DNA of 64,000 bases from Roseobacter weihaiensis (GTDB lineage: Bacteria; Pseudomonadota; Alphaproteobacteria; Rhodobacterales; Rhodobacteraceae). Both the position numbers and the translations under genes were made by a program. Of the stretch, positions 42,114 through 49,828 are shown one piece after another (position 1 is the stretch's first letter; every line of letters begins with the position of its first letter). Where the stretch lies: NCBI RefSeq assembly GCF_020622345.1, contig NZ_JACNMO010000002.1:327063-391062 (forward strand). Direction: 5' to 3'. Under the pieces are notes generated by a model, which did not search any database, had not been told where the DNA came from, and saw nothing but the letters and a program-made list of their open reading frames with translations.

Positions 42114-42137
42114 TTTCTTCAAAGAAATCAATTTTTT
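42114..42137 (+). terminator. Probable terminator after tRNA-Arg
   Basis: TTTCTT-CA-AAGAAA forms a short symmetric hairpin directly after the tRNA, followed four bases later by six T. The stem is AT-rich and weak but the T run is clear. Confidence 0.45.
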
Positions 42138-42658
42138 ACGTCCTCTTGAAGAACGATGCTCAGCCGCGAATGTGCATTTGAGGCGTCATTACCGTCCTCA
42201 CCATTGTCACTTGAGCATATCAATCAACGCGAACGACCTCGTTAGTTGCTGTTTGTAGCTATCTGGCCAAACAGTTGACCACTGCGTGTAGCCGGTCAGC
42301 GCGAATAAACGGTAAAATAGCGCCTTACCATCATCTAGCGCCTGTACAACGCAAGCATCTTGCTTCGCCTGCTTAGTGAGTGGAATAACAACATCGTTTC
42401 ATGTATCATGACGCGTAGATTAGCTGAGAAAATCAGGGGATTTGCAACTGCATCATTAAGTCAGCATGCAGACGTCACTGTTCGAAGACGAAGGAGACCC
42501 ACCGTTGCAGGAGTCGGTGTCCATAGTTGCTAGGTTGCCAAAGGGCGACTTCACCGCGGTCAGTTCGGATGTGTCGGACCTGTTTGGTTCTGTTTTAGAG
42601 GCACTGGTGATGGCATCTGTGTTCGCACTTCAATCCATGAGTTTGGTCACAGAGCGTC
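42138..42658. other. AT-richer region with no supported gene, left end of island
   Basis: About 520 bases between the tRNA terminator and the AraC gene. The base composition is visibly more AT-rich than in the suf operon. A 66-codon frame at 42466-42666 runs into the AraC start with an eight-base overlap, but it has no ribosome site and no recognisable family, so I do not call it. The region presumably holds the AraC promoter and perhaps an attachment site joined to the tRNA 3' end. Confidence 0.5.
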
Positions 42659-43549
42659 ATGCCTGAAGGCCGTTTCAACTCTTTTTCCGAGTTCTACCAG
42701 AACTCAGACTATGCGAAATTTCCGCTTGAATTTCGCTCTCAGGGGTCGCTCCCGACGACCTTTATTCGAGCAAAACAGGAAGCACACAGTTTTACAAATG
42801 CTGCAGTCCCCGAGGTGGTTTTTCATCTTTCACTCAATTCTGACATGGATTTCAGATACGACGCAGGAGATGGCTGGAAATCAGCGGGCCGCCTGCAAAC
42901 CGGATGCCTTGGGATTTCCCCGGCTGACACTGAGATCAGATATCAGTGTGAAAGCTATCATGATCTATTGATGGTGGCCGTTCCAGCGGATGGGATCGAC
43001 GATCTGTTCGACGAGTTCCAGTATAATTGTTCGGACTCATTTAATCCGGTTTACGGGAACGTTTTCCGGGATGACACCATACGGGCTGCGCTTCTTCGTA
43101 TGTGGGCAGATAGCGCCAAGCCTGACCGAGCCTCAAGCCTTATGGTCGATGGGTTACAACAGACAGTCTTGGCCCAATTACTAAGACGTACCAACAAGCC
43201 GATGACTGCGTGCGCCCACAAGCTTTCAGACAAAGCATTGGCAGCGATTGATGAGTACATTGACGAACAGGAGTTTCTTGGACTGACGATAAAGGAACTC
43301 GCGGCCGTTGCGGGGGTAACAGAGTTTCAGTTTGCTCGTGATTTCAAGAAGACAACCGGGACTACGCCACACCAGTACGTGGTTGAGCAGCGCATTTTGA
43401 AGGCACGTGAATTGCTTTCCGACCCAAAGCTGTCTCTGGTCGACGTTGCCTATGCCTGCGGATTTAGCTCGCAAAGCCACATGACAGACGTCTTCCGCGA
43501 TAAATTGGGCATTACACCCGGCCGATACAGAGCTCAGATCGTCTCTTAG
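42659..43549 (+). CDS. AraC-family transcriptional regulator
   Basis: A 296-residue regulator with an N-terminal cupin-like sensing region (residues 25-150) and a C-terminal pair of helix-turn-helix motifs. The first is LTIKELAAVAGVTEFQFARDFKK and the second SLVDVAYACGFSSQSHMTDVFRDKLGITPG, split here into short blocks with the expected spacing. It likely controls the six-gene operon that converges on it, although it is not divergent from that operon promoter. Its TAG stop shares bases with the TAA stop of the Dps-like gene (TTAG). The effector is unknown. Confidence 0.9.
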   Translation: MPEGRFNSFSEFYQNSDYAKFPLEFRSQGSLPTTFIRAKQEAHSFTNAAVPEVVFHLSLNSDMDFRYDAGDGWKSAGRLQTGCLGISPADTEIRYQCESYHDLLMVAVPADGIDDLFDEFQYNCSDSFNPVYGNVFRDDTIRAALLRMWADSAKPDRASSLMVDGLQQTVLAQLLRRTNKPMTACAHKLSDKALAAIDEYIDEQEFLGLTIKELAAVAGVTEFQFARDFKKTTGTTPHQYVVEQRILKARELLSDPKLSLVDVAYACGFSSQSHMTDVFRDKLGITPGRYRAQIVS

Positions 43550-44034
43550 TGCCGGTCACTTTGGTCTGGGTGAACCACATCAAGCAGTTCCCGCAGTTCA
43601 TCGCAACGCTGCCTATGACAGCACGCAAGGCTTTCGATAAGGCTCGAGGTCGGCTGATCCTCCTCAATCGGGAGCGTCACGCGCAGTGTTTCTGCATCTT
43701 GCGCGATTTGACCGTGGTCCTCGGCAATTTCCCGCAACGCAGCCTCCAGGGCTTCACCAGCCTTGGCTGGTTTGACCGATGACATGACTGACAGATCATT
43801 GAACATGGACGGAATGCGAACGGCCTTTAGGTGGACATGGCGCGCAATTTCATCTGCGCTGCTATCAAGGTGCTGGCGTGCCGAGACGAGTAGCGTTCCC
43901 CTCATCAAATCATTCCCATCGCTCATCGTCCATCCGAGGTGGCGAACTTTGAACTCGAGGACCAGAATGTCGGCCAGGAGCCTCAGGAGACCCCCGCCTA
44001 TGATCCGATCGCGATCTCCAACTGCTTCGGTCAT
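43546..44034 (-). CDS. Dps/ferritin-like protein with altered ferroxidase site
   Basis: A 162-residue helical protein resembling the Dps family (LLADILVLEFKVRHLGWTMS lines up with the helix A motif of Dps). Dps normally has a HW motif whose histidine binds iron; here that position is Gly34 (LGW). The partner acidic residues appear kept in HLDSSADEIARH (Asp57, Glu62). It may have lost iron oxidation and kept a structural or DNA-protecting role. Last gene of the leftward operon; its start overlaps the membrane gene by four bases. Remote similarity, so the family call is moderate. Confidence 0.6.
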   Translation of the reverse strand: MTEAVGDRDRIIGGGLLRLLADILVLEFKVRHLGWTMSDGNDLMRGTLLVSARQHLDSSADEIARHVHLKAVRIPSMFNDLSVMSSVKPAKAGEALEAALREIAEDHGQIAQDAETLRVTLPIEEDQPTSSLIESLACCHRQRCDELRELLDVVHPDQSDRH

Positions 44035-44582
44035 GTCGCTTCGCTAACACTTGCAGGATCAAGCGTCTTGAGACTTTTGATGTTTCGAACCAGCCATCTT
44101 GCTGGAATGAAGGCGAAGACAATGCCAAGCGCAGCCATGATCAAAGACAGGATCAGGGGGACATCCATCGCAGTGGCAATGACGAATGTCGAATAGACAA
44201 AAAATGCGCCAATCCCCGCAAAGGCGAGTACTCCAGCCGCTGCCACAGCGTGCAGAACCTGTCTTGGCCATGGGATGTTTTGGTTAAGCGCCCGGACGCT
44301 TGCGAGGACGGCAATTCCGACGACGAGTTTCAAACCGGCGAAGGCGAGCGAAAACTGGATATTCGCAAAAACGCCCGCGAACAGAGACGTCACTTCATCC
44401 GGCAACGGCGCCCCACCTGTCATCAGTGTCATGGGGCGCAGCAGGTCTTCCGGCGGGATATCACGCAATTGGCTGGACACGATCGGCTGTGCGATTGCGG
44501 CGACAAGCAAAAAGGTACCGATGATGGCCCAGTATCGAGCCAGCTGTTCGCGCGTGTAGGGCGAGGAGGATTGATCGTTCAT
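44031..44582 (-). CDS. Four-helix inner-membrane protein of unknown function
   Basis: A 183-residue protein with four predicted helices (about residues 17-37, 77-98, 108-131 and 137-160) and short polar ends. The first loop, between helices 1 and 2, is the longest (about 40 residues) and acidic and could be periplasmic. No family recognised. It overlaps the SnoaL-like gene by four bases upstream and the Dps-like gene by four bases downstream, so expression is coupled within the operon. It could be a carrier or a membrane anchor for the operon enzymes; this is speculation. Confidence 0.7.
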   Translation of the reverse strand: MNDQSSSPYTREQLARYWAIIGTFLLVAAIAQPIVSSQLRDIPPEDLLRPMTLMTGGAPLPDEVTSLFAGVFANIQFSLAFAGLKLVVGIAVLASVRALNQNIPWPRQVLHAVAAAGVLAFAGIGAFFVYSTFVIATAMDVPLILSLIMAALGIVFAFIPARWLVRNIKSLKTLDPASVSEAT

Positions 44583-45130
44583 TGCGTCCCCCTGTCTTTT
44601 GGAACGACAGGGTCGGACGTCGGCTCCATTAAGGTGCTGGGTTGTCCTTCAATTCCATGCCCGCCCAGTTGTGTTTCATCGAGGTAGAGCACGCGGTAGC
44701 GACGCTGTCGGAACCGCCAGACGCCGGACTGCCGCTCGCAAATGTCCTCGTATATGGACAGATTGAAGTTGTCGTTGGACTCTGCATTTTTGGATTTGGC
44801 AATTTCATTGACATAGCCGCGGCCCGTTGCCCGGTCACCATCGACTTCGGCAACGTAGGATGCTGATGGCAGTTGGATGAACACTTGCCATCTGTCCTTG
44901 AGCAGCTGTTCAAAGGCTGAAACAATTGCCGCGCGGCCGGAAAATCGTTGATTGACTGGCGGCCCGATTTCCCAAACGCCATCGTTTGTCCAAAGGTCGG
45001 AAAACACAGCCGTGTCGATCCGGTTTGCAGCATCGGCAAATCGTGCTGCCAGTTCCACTATCGCCAACCTATCGAGGAGTGCGTCTTTCGCTTCGGGATG
45101 TCCTGTCTGAGTCTTGGATTTCACGCTCAT
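44579..45130 (-). CDS. SnoaL/NTF2-like protein
   Basis: A 183-residue protein of the NTF2-like fold, SnoaL-like subgroup. The opening helices LAIVELAARFADAANRIDTAVFSDLWTNDGVWE and the later strands (VDGDRATGRGYVNE, RQRRYRVLYLD) fit scytalone-dehydratase and dioxygenase-beta-subunit relatives. Such proteins act as small-molecule isomerases, dehydratases or hydrolases, or as binding subunits. No signal peptide. It follows the hydrolase gene by 11 bases. The substrate is unknown. Confidence 0.8.
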   Translation of the reverse strand: MSVKSKTQTGHPEAKDALLDRLAIVELAARFADAANRIDTAVFSDLWTNDGVWEIGPPVNQRFSGRAAIVSAFEQLLKDRWQVFIQLPSASYVAEVDGDRATGRGYVNEIAKSKNAESNDNFNLSIYEDICERQSGVWRFRQRRYRVLYLDETQLGGHGIEGQPSTLMEPTSDPVVPKDRGTQ

Positions 45131-45141
45131 TGGCGCTCTCC

Positions 45142-46020
45142 TCAGGTTGTGGCCCCGGCAACATGCGTGGCAATAGCATCAGCAACGAAATCGGGCCGTT
45201 CTTCGGCCACCCAGTGACCGCATGCGTCGATGATCCCGCCTGTTACGTTACTTGCAACCAGTCGTGCGGCCTTGACGACGTAGTCGCCCATCACGGCCGA
45301 TCCGCCATAGGCGAGGACGGGCATGGCCAGCCTCGTTTTGGCAAGATCGGTCAGTTGCTTGGCCGTTTCGGGTATCGCCTGGTAGTGCATCAGACCTGCG
45401 CGAAGAGCGCCGGGGGCAGCGTAGGCGCGATGATAACGCGCTGCGTCTTCCTGATAGATCGCATTAGGCGTGTAGGCAAAATCCCGGTAGAAATGGTCCA
45501 GATATGCCTGGAGGTTTGATGTGATCAGCAGTGTCGCCAGATCGACATCCTGATGGAACTTGAGGTGCCAGAAAAGTGTCGTCAGATCAGGAACCTCGTC
45601 GCTGGTCACGCCCCATAACGGTGCCTCGAAGAGGGCCAAAGACTTGCACCGTTCAGGATTTGTCGCGGCAAAAGCATAGGCAACCGGCCCGCCGATATCA
45701 TGCCCGACCACATGGGCGTCTTCGATCGCAAAGTGATTGAGGATCCTAGTGATGTCCTCGGACTGAGCGGTCGCGTCGTAGCCAGCGAAAGCCTTGAGGC
45801 TGTCACCGCATCCGCGCAGGTCCGGTGCGATCAGGCGATATCGGTCGGCGAGCCGCGCCATCACCTCCAGCCATTCGGCGGACGTTTGCGGCCAACCGTG
45901 CAAAAGCACAATTGTTTGCGCGCCTGCACCCATCGCTACGGCGTGAATCGTTCCGCCCTCGACAGGTATGCGATGGCTTTCAGGCTGCACCGGCTTTGCC
46001 TTCGGCGAGGTCTTTGGCAT
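45142..46020 (-). CDS. Epoxide-hydrolase-like alpha/beta hydrolase
   Basis: A 292-residue alpha/beta hydrolase. The oxyanion motif HGWPQT is at residues 41-46 and the nucleophile is Asp108 in VVGHDIGGPVA, as in epoxide hydrolases and haloacetate dehalogenases rather than serine esterases. The catalytic histidine is in DACGHWVAEERPD near the C-terminus. The start at 46020 (MPKTSPKAKP) overlaps the SRPBCC gene by 41 bases; the longer open frame upstream is proline/arginine-rich and is probably not translated. Predicted substrate: an epoxide or halogenated acid. Confidence 0.85.
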   Translation of the reverse strand: MPKTSPKAKPVQPESHRIPVEGGTIHAVAMGAGAQTIVLLHGWPQTSAEWLEVMARLADRYRLIAPDLRGCGDSLKAFAGYDATAQSEDITRILNHFAIEDAHVVGHDIGGPVAYAFAATNPERCKSLALFEAPLWGVTSDEVPDLTTLFWHLKFHQDVDLATLLITSNLQAYLDHFYRDFAYTPNAIYQEDAARYHRAYAAPGALRAGLMHYQAIPETAKQLTDLAKTRLAMPVLAYGGSAVMGDYVVKAARLVASNVTGGIIDACGHWVAEERPDFVADAIATHVAGATT

Positions 46021-46420
46021 GCCGAACGGCGCCCTCAATGGCCTTGGCCCAGTCTGGTTCCGACAGTGATTTGGTCGGGTCCTTCTGGGTCCAGTGCATG
46101 GTGTAATCAAGCTCCACGACACCATCTTCTTCGAAGATCATATTGATGACGTATCCGGTATAGTCAGGATCGTCTTTCAGCTTGAAAATGACGGTTCGTG
46201 TGGCGTCGTCTGCGGTGATAGTCTCATGCACCGTTTTCTGACCGTCACCATCCTTGGCCACCATGCGGCGCTCAACAGAATCCGGGCCAAATTCCTGCAC
46301 GATTTCAACATCGATGACACCCGGCACATATTTGTCAGGTCGACGTATCTTGTCCTTCATCATGTCCCAGAGTTTATCCGCCGCGCAGTCGATCCGGGTC
46401 TTGTGGCTGGTGAAGGGCAT
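45980..46420 (-). CDS. SRPBCC-fold protein (DUF1857-like)
   Basis: A 146-residue protein with the look of a START/SRPBCC ligand-binding domain: an opening strand MPFTSHKTRIDCAADKLWDMM, then RRMVAKDGDGQKTVHE and VVELDYTMHWTQKD strands and a long C-terminal helix. The nearest family I recall is DUF1857, fungal and bacterial proteins with a hydrophobic pocket. Some relatives are linked to polyketide or aromatic chemistry. Nine bases after the epimerase gene and overlapping the hydrolase by 41 bases. Confidence 0.7.
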   Translation of the reverse strand: MPFTSHKTRIDCAADKLWDMMKDKIRRPDKYVPGVIDVEIVQEFGPDSVERRMVAKDGDGQKTVHETITADDATRTVIFKLKDDPDYTGYVINMIFEEDGVVELDYTMHWTQKDPTKSLSEPDWAKAIEGAVRHAKDLAEGKAGAA

Positions 46421-46429
46421 AAGTCTCTC

Positions 46430-47311
46430 CTAGATGTTCATCAAAATCAGGTCGTTGATCGCTTGATCGAGGGCGTACAGACTGCTGGCCTGAGGCGCCC
46501 AGCCAACACCTTCTCTGGTTCGTGCAGCACTGAAATTCTGGTTGATGGCGAGCGCGCCAGCGAATGGACCAAACAAGCCTTGCGCTTCCTCAGTCGTCGC
46601 AGGGCGCGCGGGAAGCCCAAGCGCCTGGCCGATCCGCTCGGCGATACCTTTCATGGTAATGGCGGTTTCCGCTGCGAACCATTTGCCGCCGATGGTGGAC
46701 TTACTTTCGATGGCATCAACAAGCAGCGCGCCGAAATCATCGATATTCACAGTTGACCAAATCTGGTCGCCATTCCCGACATAGAGCGCGGCACCAGCTG
46801 ACTTTGCGGCCCCAATCAAAAGTGTGGGGAGTGCCGCCCCGCGGCCACGACCGTAAACGAACGCGCCGTAGCCAATATGGATGGTGATACCATTCCCCTC
46901 GTGCTCAAGGATCGCCTCGTCGAGCGTCGCCCGTCCGGCAAGCGGCGGTGGGGGTGCAAACCTGTCTGGGTCGGACGGGTTTGAACCGGTATCCCCGAAC
47001 ACGATGGTCCCGCTATGCGACGCGAAAGCGCCGCCAGCCTGCAGGCCAGCTATGAGCGCCCCTGCCGCAGCCTGGCTGATTGGCCAGAATGACGGATTAT
47101 CGCTTGCTGCGCAGTGGATGACCGCATCTACATCGTGCGCTGCGTCGCGAAGCGCCGCCGTGTCCGACAGGTCTGCAAAGATCACTTGATCATCCCCGCC
47201 GCTATCACTGCCGGGGCGCTGCAGACGATGTACCTTGTGGTTGCGCAAGCGAAGCGCACGTTCGACGGATGATCCGACATATCCTGATGATCCGGTCAGA
47301 AGAACGCGCAC
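46430..47311 (-). CDS. NAD(P)-binding epimerase/dehydratase-like protein, YxxxK absent
   Basis: A 293-residue extended short-chain-dehydrogenase-like protein. The cofactor motif GSSGYVGSSV is at residues 7-16, and the fold continues with FADLSDTAAL and VDAVIHCAA. The region where extended SDRs have YxxxK reads LAGRATLDEAI, so the catalytic tyrosine and lysine are missing or moved. It may be an atypical SDR that binds NAD(P) with another chemistry, or an atypical reductase. First gene of the leftward operon; its promoter should lie in the 505-base gap to its right. Confidence 0.8.
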   Translation of the reverse strand: MRVLLTGSSGYVGSSVERALRLRNHKVHRLQRPGSDSGGDDQVIFADLSDTAALRDAAHDVDAVIHCAASDNPSFWPISQAAAGALIAGLQAGGAFASHSGTIVFGDTGSNPSDPDRFAPPPPLAGRATLDEAILEHEGNGITIHIGYGAFVYGRGRGAALPTLLIGAAKSAGAALYVGNGDQIWSTVNIDDFGALLVDAIESKSTIGGKWFAAETAITMKGIAERIGQALGLPARPATTEEAQGLFGPFAGALAINQNFSAARTREGVGWAPQASSLYALDQAINDLILMNI

Positions 47312-47816
47312 GCTTTATCCCTCACTCTCGATGCACATGCCTCCAGTCGACATCGCATTTCTGCCAAACAAACTGCAGGACAACGTTTTTGGCGTATTCC
47401 AGATTTTGCTCGGATTCTGGAAAGGCGACACCGAACGTTAGGTTTAGTGTCACCTGCCTGTCATGCGAGGTTCCACCGCCGAGTGGTCCAACACTTGCCT
47501 CGACCTGTCGACCATTCTGGCACATCGAAGACGAGTGGCAGCAATCCATCCAGCCAGTATTTGCCTGTTTCAGCGTCTTCACCAGTGGCGTTAACCGGCT
47601 TTGATGAAGGAATGGGTCAGCAAGAATTACACATCTTCTTGATAACCGGGAACTGAAAAACCCGTTGCCCATGAGGAGCGGCCATCTGTCAGGAATCCAG
47701 AATCGAGGTCATTGATGGAATACGGTGTCATTTTGAAATGAGACACAGCAGCAGGATCCTGCTGGCCTACCGGTCGGATCGCATCTGCTTTCACATCTCA
47801 GAATACGGAGCCAATC
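47312..47816. other. Divergent promoter region between the epimerase operon and the cysteine hydrolase
   Basis: A 505-base intergenic stretch. A 116-codon open frame at 47322-47672 (minus) has no ribosome site or recognisable family. The region must hold the start signals for the six-gene operon leftward and the hydrolase gene rightward, so binding sites of the AraC or LysR regulators could be here. No clear palindrome was found by eye. Confidence 0.5.
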
Positions 47817-48497
47817 ATGACACTGCCCTCCAGCGAACTTACACCGGACAACTGCGTCTTCATGATGATCGACCACCAGGTCGGTCTCATGTCTTTCCTG
47901 ACATCGATCGATCCGATGCTCCTGAAGAACAATATTCTCGGCCACGCGAAGACGGCGAAGGCATTCGACATTCCCGTCATCATGGGCACAAGCTGGCCTA
48001 CTGGACCGAACGGTCCGACAATGCCGGAACTCAAGGCAATCTTTCCAGATGTCGATGTAATCGACCGACCGTTCGTGAACTTCTGGAATGACGCGGACTC
48101 AAAAGCAGCCGTCGAGGCGACGGGCCGGAAAAAGCTGGTGATCTCCGGTCTTGCGACGGAAGTCTGTGCGGCCTTCCCAGCTCTTGCAGCACTGCGCGAA
48201 GGCTATGAAGTCTATGTCGTGATGGATGCGAGCGCTGACTTCAATCCGTTCATCCAGCAGGTGACAATGACGCGCCTGGCCACCGCCGGGGTCATTGTGA
48301 CGACATGGGTGGCTGTGCTTGCAGAGCTTGCGAAAAACACCTCTGAGAATGGTCAGCACATCGGCCTGCTGCTGAGTGAGCATATGGGGCAGTACTACGC
48401 CGCCATGAACAGTTTCCTGGGCAGCGCCGTCACCGCTGATGATGTTGCGAAGGGTGTTGGGCTTACCGGGCACCCCCCGATCCCAATGGCGAAGTAA
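47817..48497 (+). CDS. YcaC-like cysteine hydrolase (isochorismatase family)
   Basis: A 226-residue isochorismatase-superfamily hydrolase closest in pattern to YcaC. The catalytic aspartate is Asp19 (MMIDHQVG) and the nucleophile is Cys117 in GLATEVCAAFPALAAL. The RPFVNFWND block aligns with the RPG-INAWD block of YcaC. YcaC-type proteins form ring-shaped oligomers and their natural substrate is still unclear. Ribosome site cggag precedes the ATG. It is followed by a strong hairpin and then a LysR gene. Confidence 0.88.
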   Translation: MTLPSSELTPDNCVFMMIDHQVGLMSFLTSIDPMLLKNNILGHAKTAKAFDIPVIMGTSWPTGPNGPTMPELKAIFPDVDVIDRPFVNFWNDADSKAAVEATGRKKLVISGLATEVCAAFPALAALREGYEVYVVMDASADFNPFIQQVTMTRLATAGVIVTTWVAVLAELAKNTSENGQHIGLLLSEHMGQYYAAMNSFLGSAVTADDVAKGVGLTGHPPIPMAK

Positions 48498-48514
48498 ACA
48501 GCATGCTTCCTGAC

Positions 48515-48556
48515 CCCGCCACGCAGCCTTCACACCAATGATGACTGCGTGGCGGG
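48515..48556 (+). terminator. Strong hairpin after the cysteine hydrolase gene
   Basis: CCCGCCACGCAG and CTGCGTGGCGGG form a perfect 12-base GC-rich stem with an 18-base loop, starting 17 bases after the stop. There is no T run, so it may be a Rho-type or bidirectional pause signal. Confidence 0.5.
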
Positions 48557-48690
48557 CTCGAGAAGTGATGCAAAGTCTCGGAGTGAAGGAATTGGATCAG
48601 CGTTTGTTGTAAACACTCAGCTAAAGAAGGGATGAGACGTGGACTGGATAGGCGTGAATACCCTGAGAAAGTCTGGGTTCGGATCCTGAC

Positions 48691-49629
48691 ATGTCGAAGC
48701 GAAACGATTCACTTGAGTTGGGTAAATCATTCTCATTGCAAGACTTTCACGTTTTGCTGGCGGTGGCAGAAACTGGCAGCTTCCGCAAAGCTGGCCAAAC
48801 GATAGGGATTGGTCAATCAGCCGTTACACGCCGTGTTCGCAAACTGGAGGATTCGCTTGGTGTTTCGCTTTTCGAGCGCCGTCCATCAGGTGCTAAGGTT
48901 ACGAACGCGGGATCACGTTTCGTGTCACGTACCAGAACAATTGTCGACGATTTCAAGGCGGCGATGGAGACCGCTCAAGCTGCTGGTTTCGCGGGGAACG
49001 GACACCTTCGGATCGGATTGATCGTGTCGCTTTCACATGGCGCGACGAGAGACCTTTTTGCAGGTTTTGCAAAAGCACATCCAGACGTTGATCTGTGCCT
49101 AGTTGAATCCGATCGAAGTGAACTCATGACGCTGCTCAGCCACCGAAGCATAGATGTTGTGATATCCGCAGGTCCTCCAGTGCCCGAATACGGTGAAGGA
49201 CTGATCTTGACTGAGGAGAAGATTTGGCTTGCTGTTCCGAGTGATAGACAAATTGCCGAACGCGATCTTATCTCTTGGGAAGACATCAGGACTGAAACTT
49301 TTGTCGTGGGCGCGCGAGAACCTGGTCCGGAGATCCATGATTTTATCATGAGTAAAGTGGGATCATTCGCTCGCAGGCCAGTTGTTAGGCGACATCGCCT
49401 CTCAAGGGGCGGTATCATGAATTTAGTCGGGCTTGGGCTTGGTGTAAGCCTCGTTTGCGATCATTGGCGAGGCATTCGCTATCCGAACGTAAGTTTCGTG
49501 CCGATAGGATCGTTCACTGAAAGGGTCCCGTTTTCTCTTATTTGGCGTCCAGAGAACGACAATCCCGCCCTCAGACGCTTCATCTCTCTGGCGCGGGTTG
49601 AGGCGAAACGGAACGGCGTTCTTTCCTGA
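48691..49629 (+). CDS. LysR-family transcriptional regulator
   Basis: A 312-residue LysR-type regulator. The N-terminal winged helix is FSLQDFHVLLAVAETGSFRKAGQTIGIGQSAVTRRVRKLEDSLGVSLFERRPSGAKVT, given here only as the position of the motif (residues 14-70). The effector domain follows, with IGLIVSLSHGATRDLFAGF. Base composition is more AT-rich than that of the adjoining trb genes, which fits an acquired cassette. The 3' end overlaps the convergent DUF2274 gene by 50 bases. Target genes are not obvious. Confidence 0.88.
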   Translation: MSKRNDSLELGKSFSLQDFHVLLAVAETGSFRKAGQTIGIGQSAVTRRVRKLEDSLGVSLFERRPSGAKVTNAGSRFVSRTRTIVDDFKAAMETAQAAGFAGNGHLRIGLIVSLSHGATRDLFAGFAKAHPDVDLCLVESDRSELMTLLSHRSIDVVISAGPPVPEYGEGLILTEEKIWLAVPSDRQIAERDLISWEDIRTETFVVGAREPGPEIHDFIMSKVGSFARRPVVRRHRLSRGGIMNLVGLGLGVSLVCDHWRGIRYPNVSFVPIGSFTERVPFSLIWRPENDNPALRRFISLARVEAKRNGVLS

Positions 49630-49828
49630 GCTTCGCGAACCCACGATCGGTTTTCATGAAACGCTCCAACATAGGCGCGACAAGCTTTGCCGGTTCAATC
49701 GTTTGCCCAAGCTCGGTACCGAGAAGCTCCGCATAGATCGTCAGATCCCGATGCACCTGCGCAGGCAGTTCAGTAGTCAATTTAACCGGCTTGTCGTCGT
49801 GGATATTACCCAGCTTCAGCTTGCTCAT
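49580..49828 (-). CDS. DUF2274 protein of the trb locus
   Basis: An 82-residue DUF2274 protein. The opening SKLKLGNIHDDKPVKLTTELPA and the PAKLVAPMLERFMKTDRGF block define this small family, which nearly always follows trbI in alphaproteobacterial conjugation loci. Its role is unknown. Its start overlaps trbI by four bases. The last 50 bases overlap the convergent LysR gene, so the C-terminus (after about residue 66) may have been replaced when the cargo joined. Confidence 0.88.
   Translation of the reverse strand: MSKLKLGNIHDDKPVKLTTELPAQVHRDLTIYAELLGTELGQTIEPAKLVAPMLERFMKTDRGFAKLRKERRSVSPQPAPER

Noticed and set aside
42466..42666. A 66-codon frame just upstream of the AraC gene
   Set aside because: No ribosome-binding site, no recognisable family, and it overlaps the AraC start; not enough to call a gene.
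47322..47672. A 116-codon minus-strand frame in the divergent gap
   Set aside because: Unusual composition with no family resemblance and no ribosome site; probably chance.
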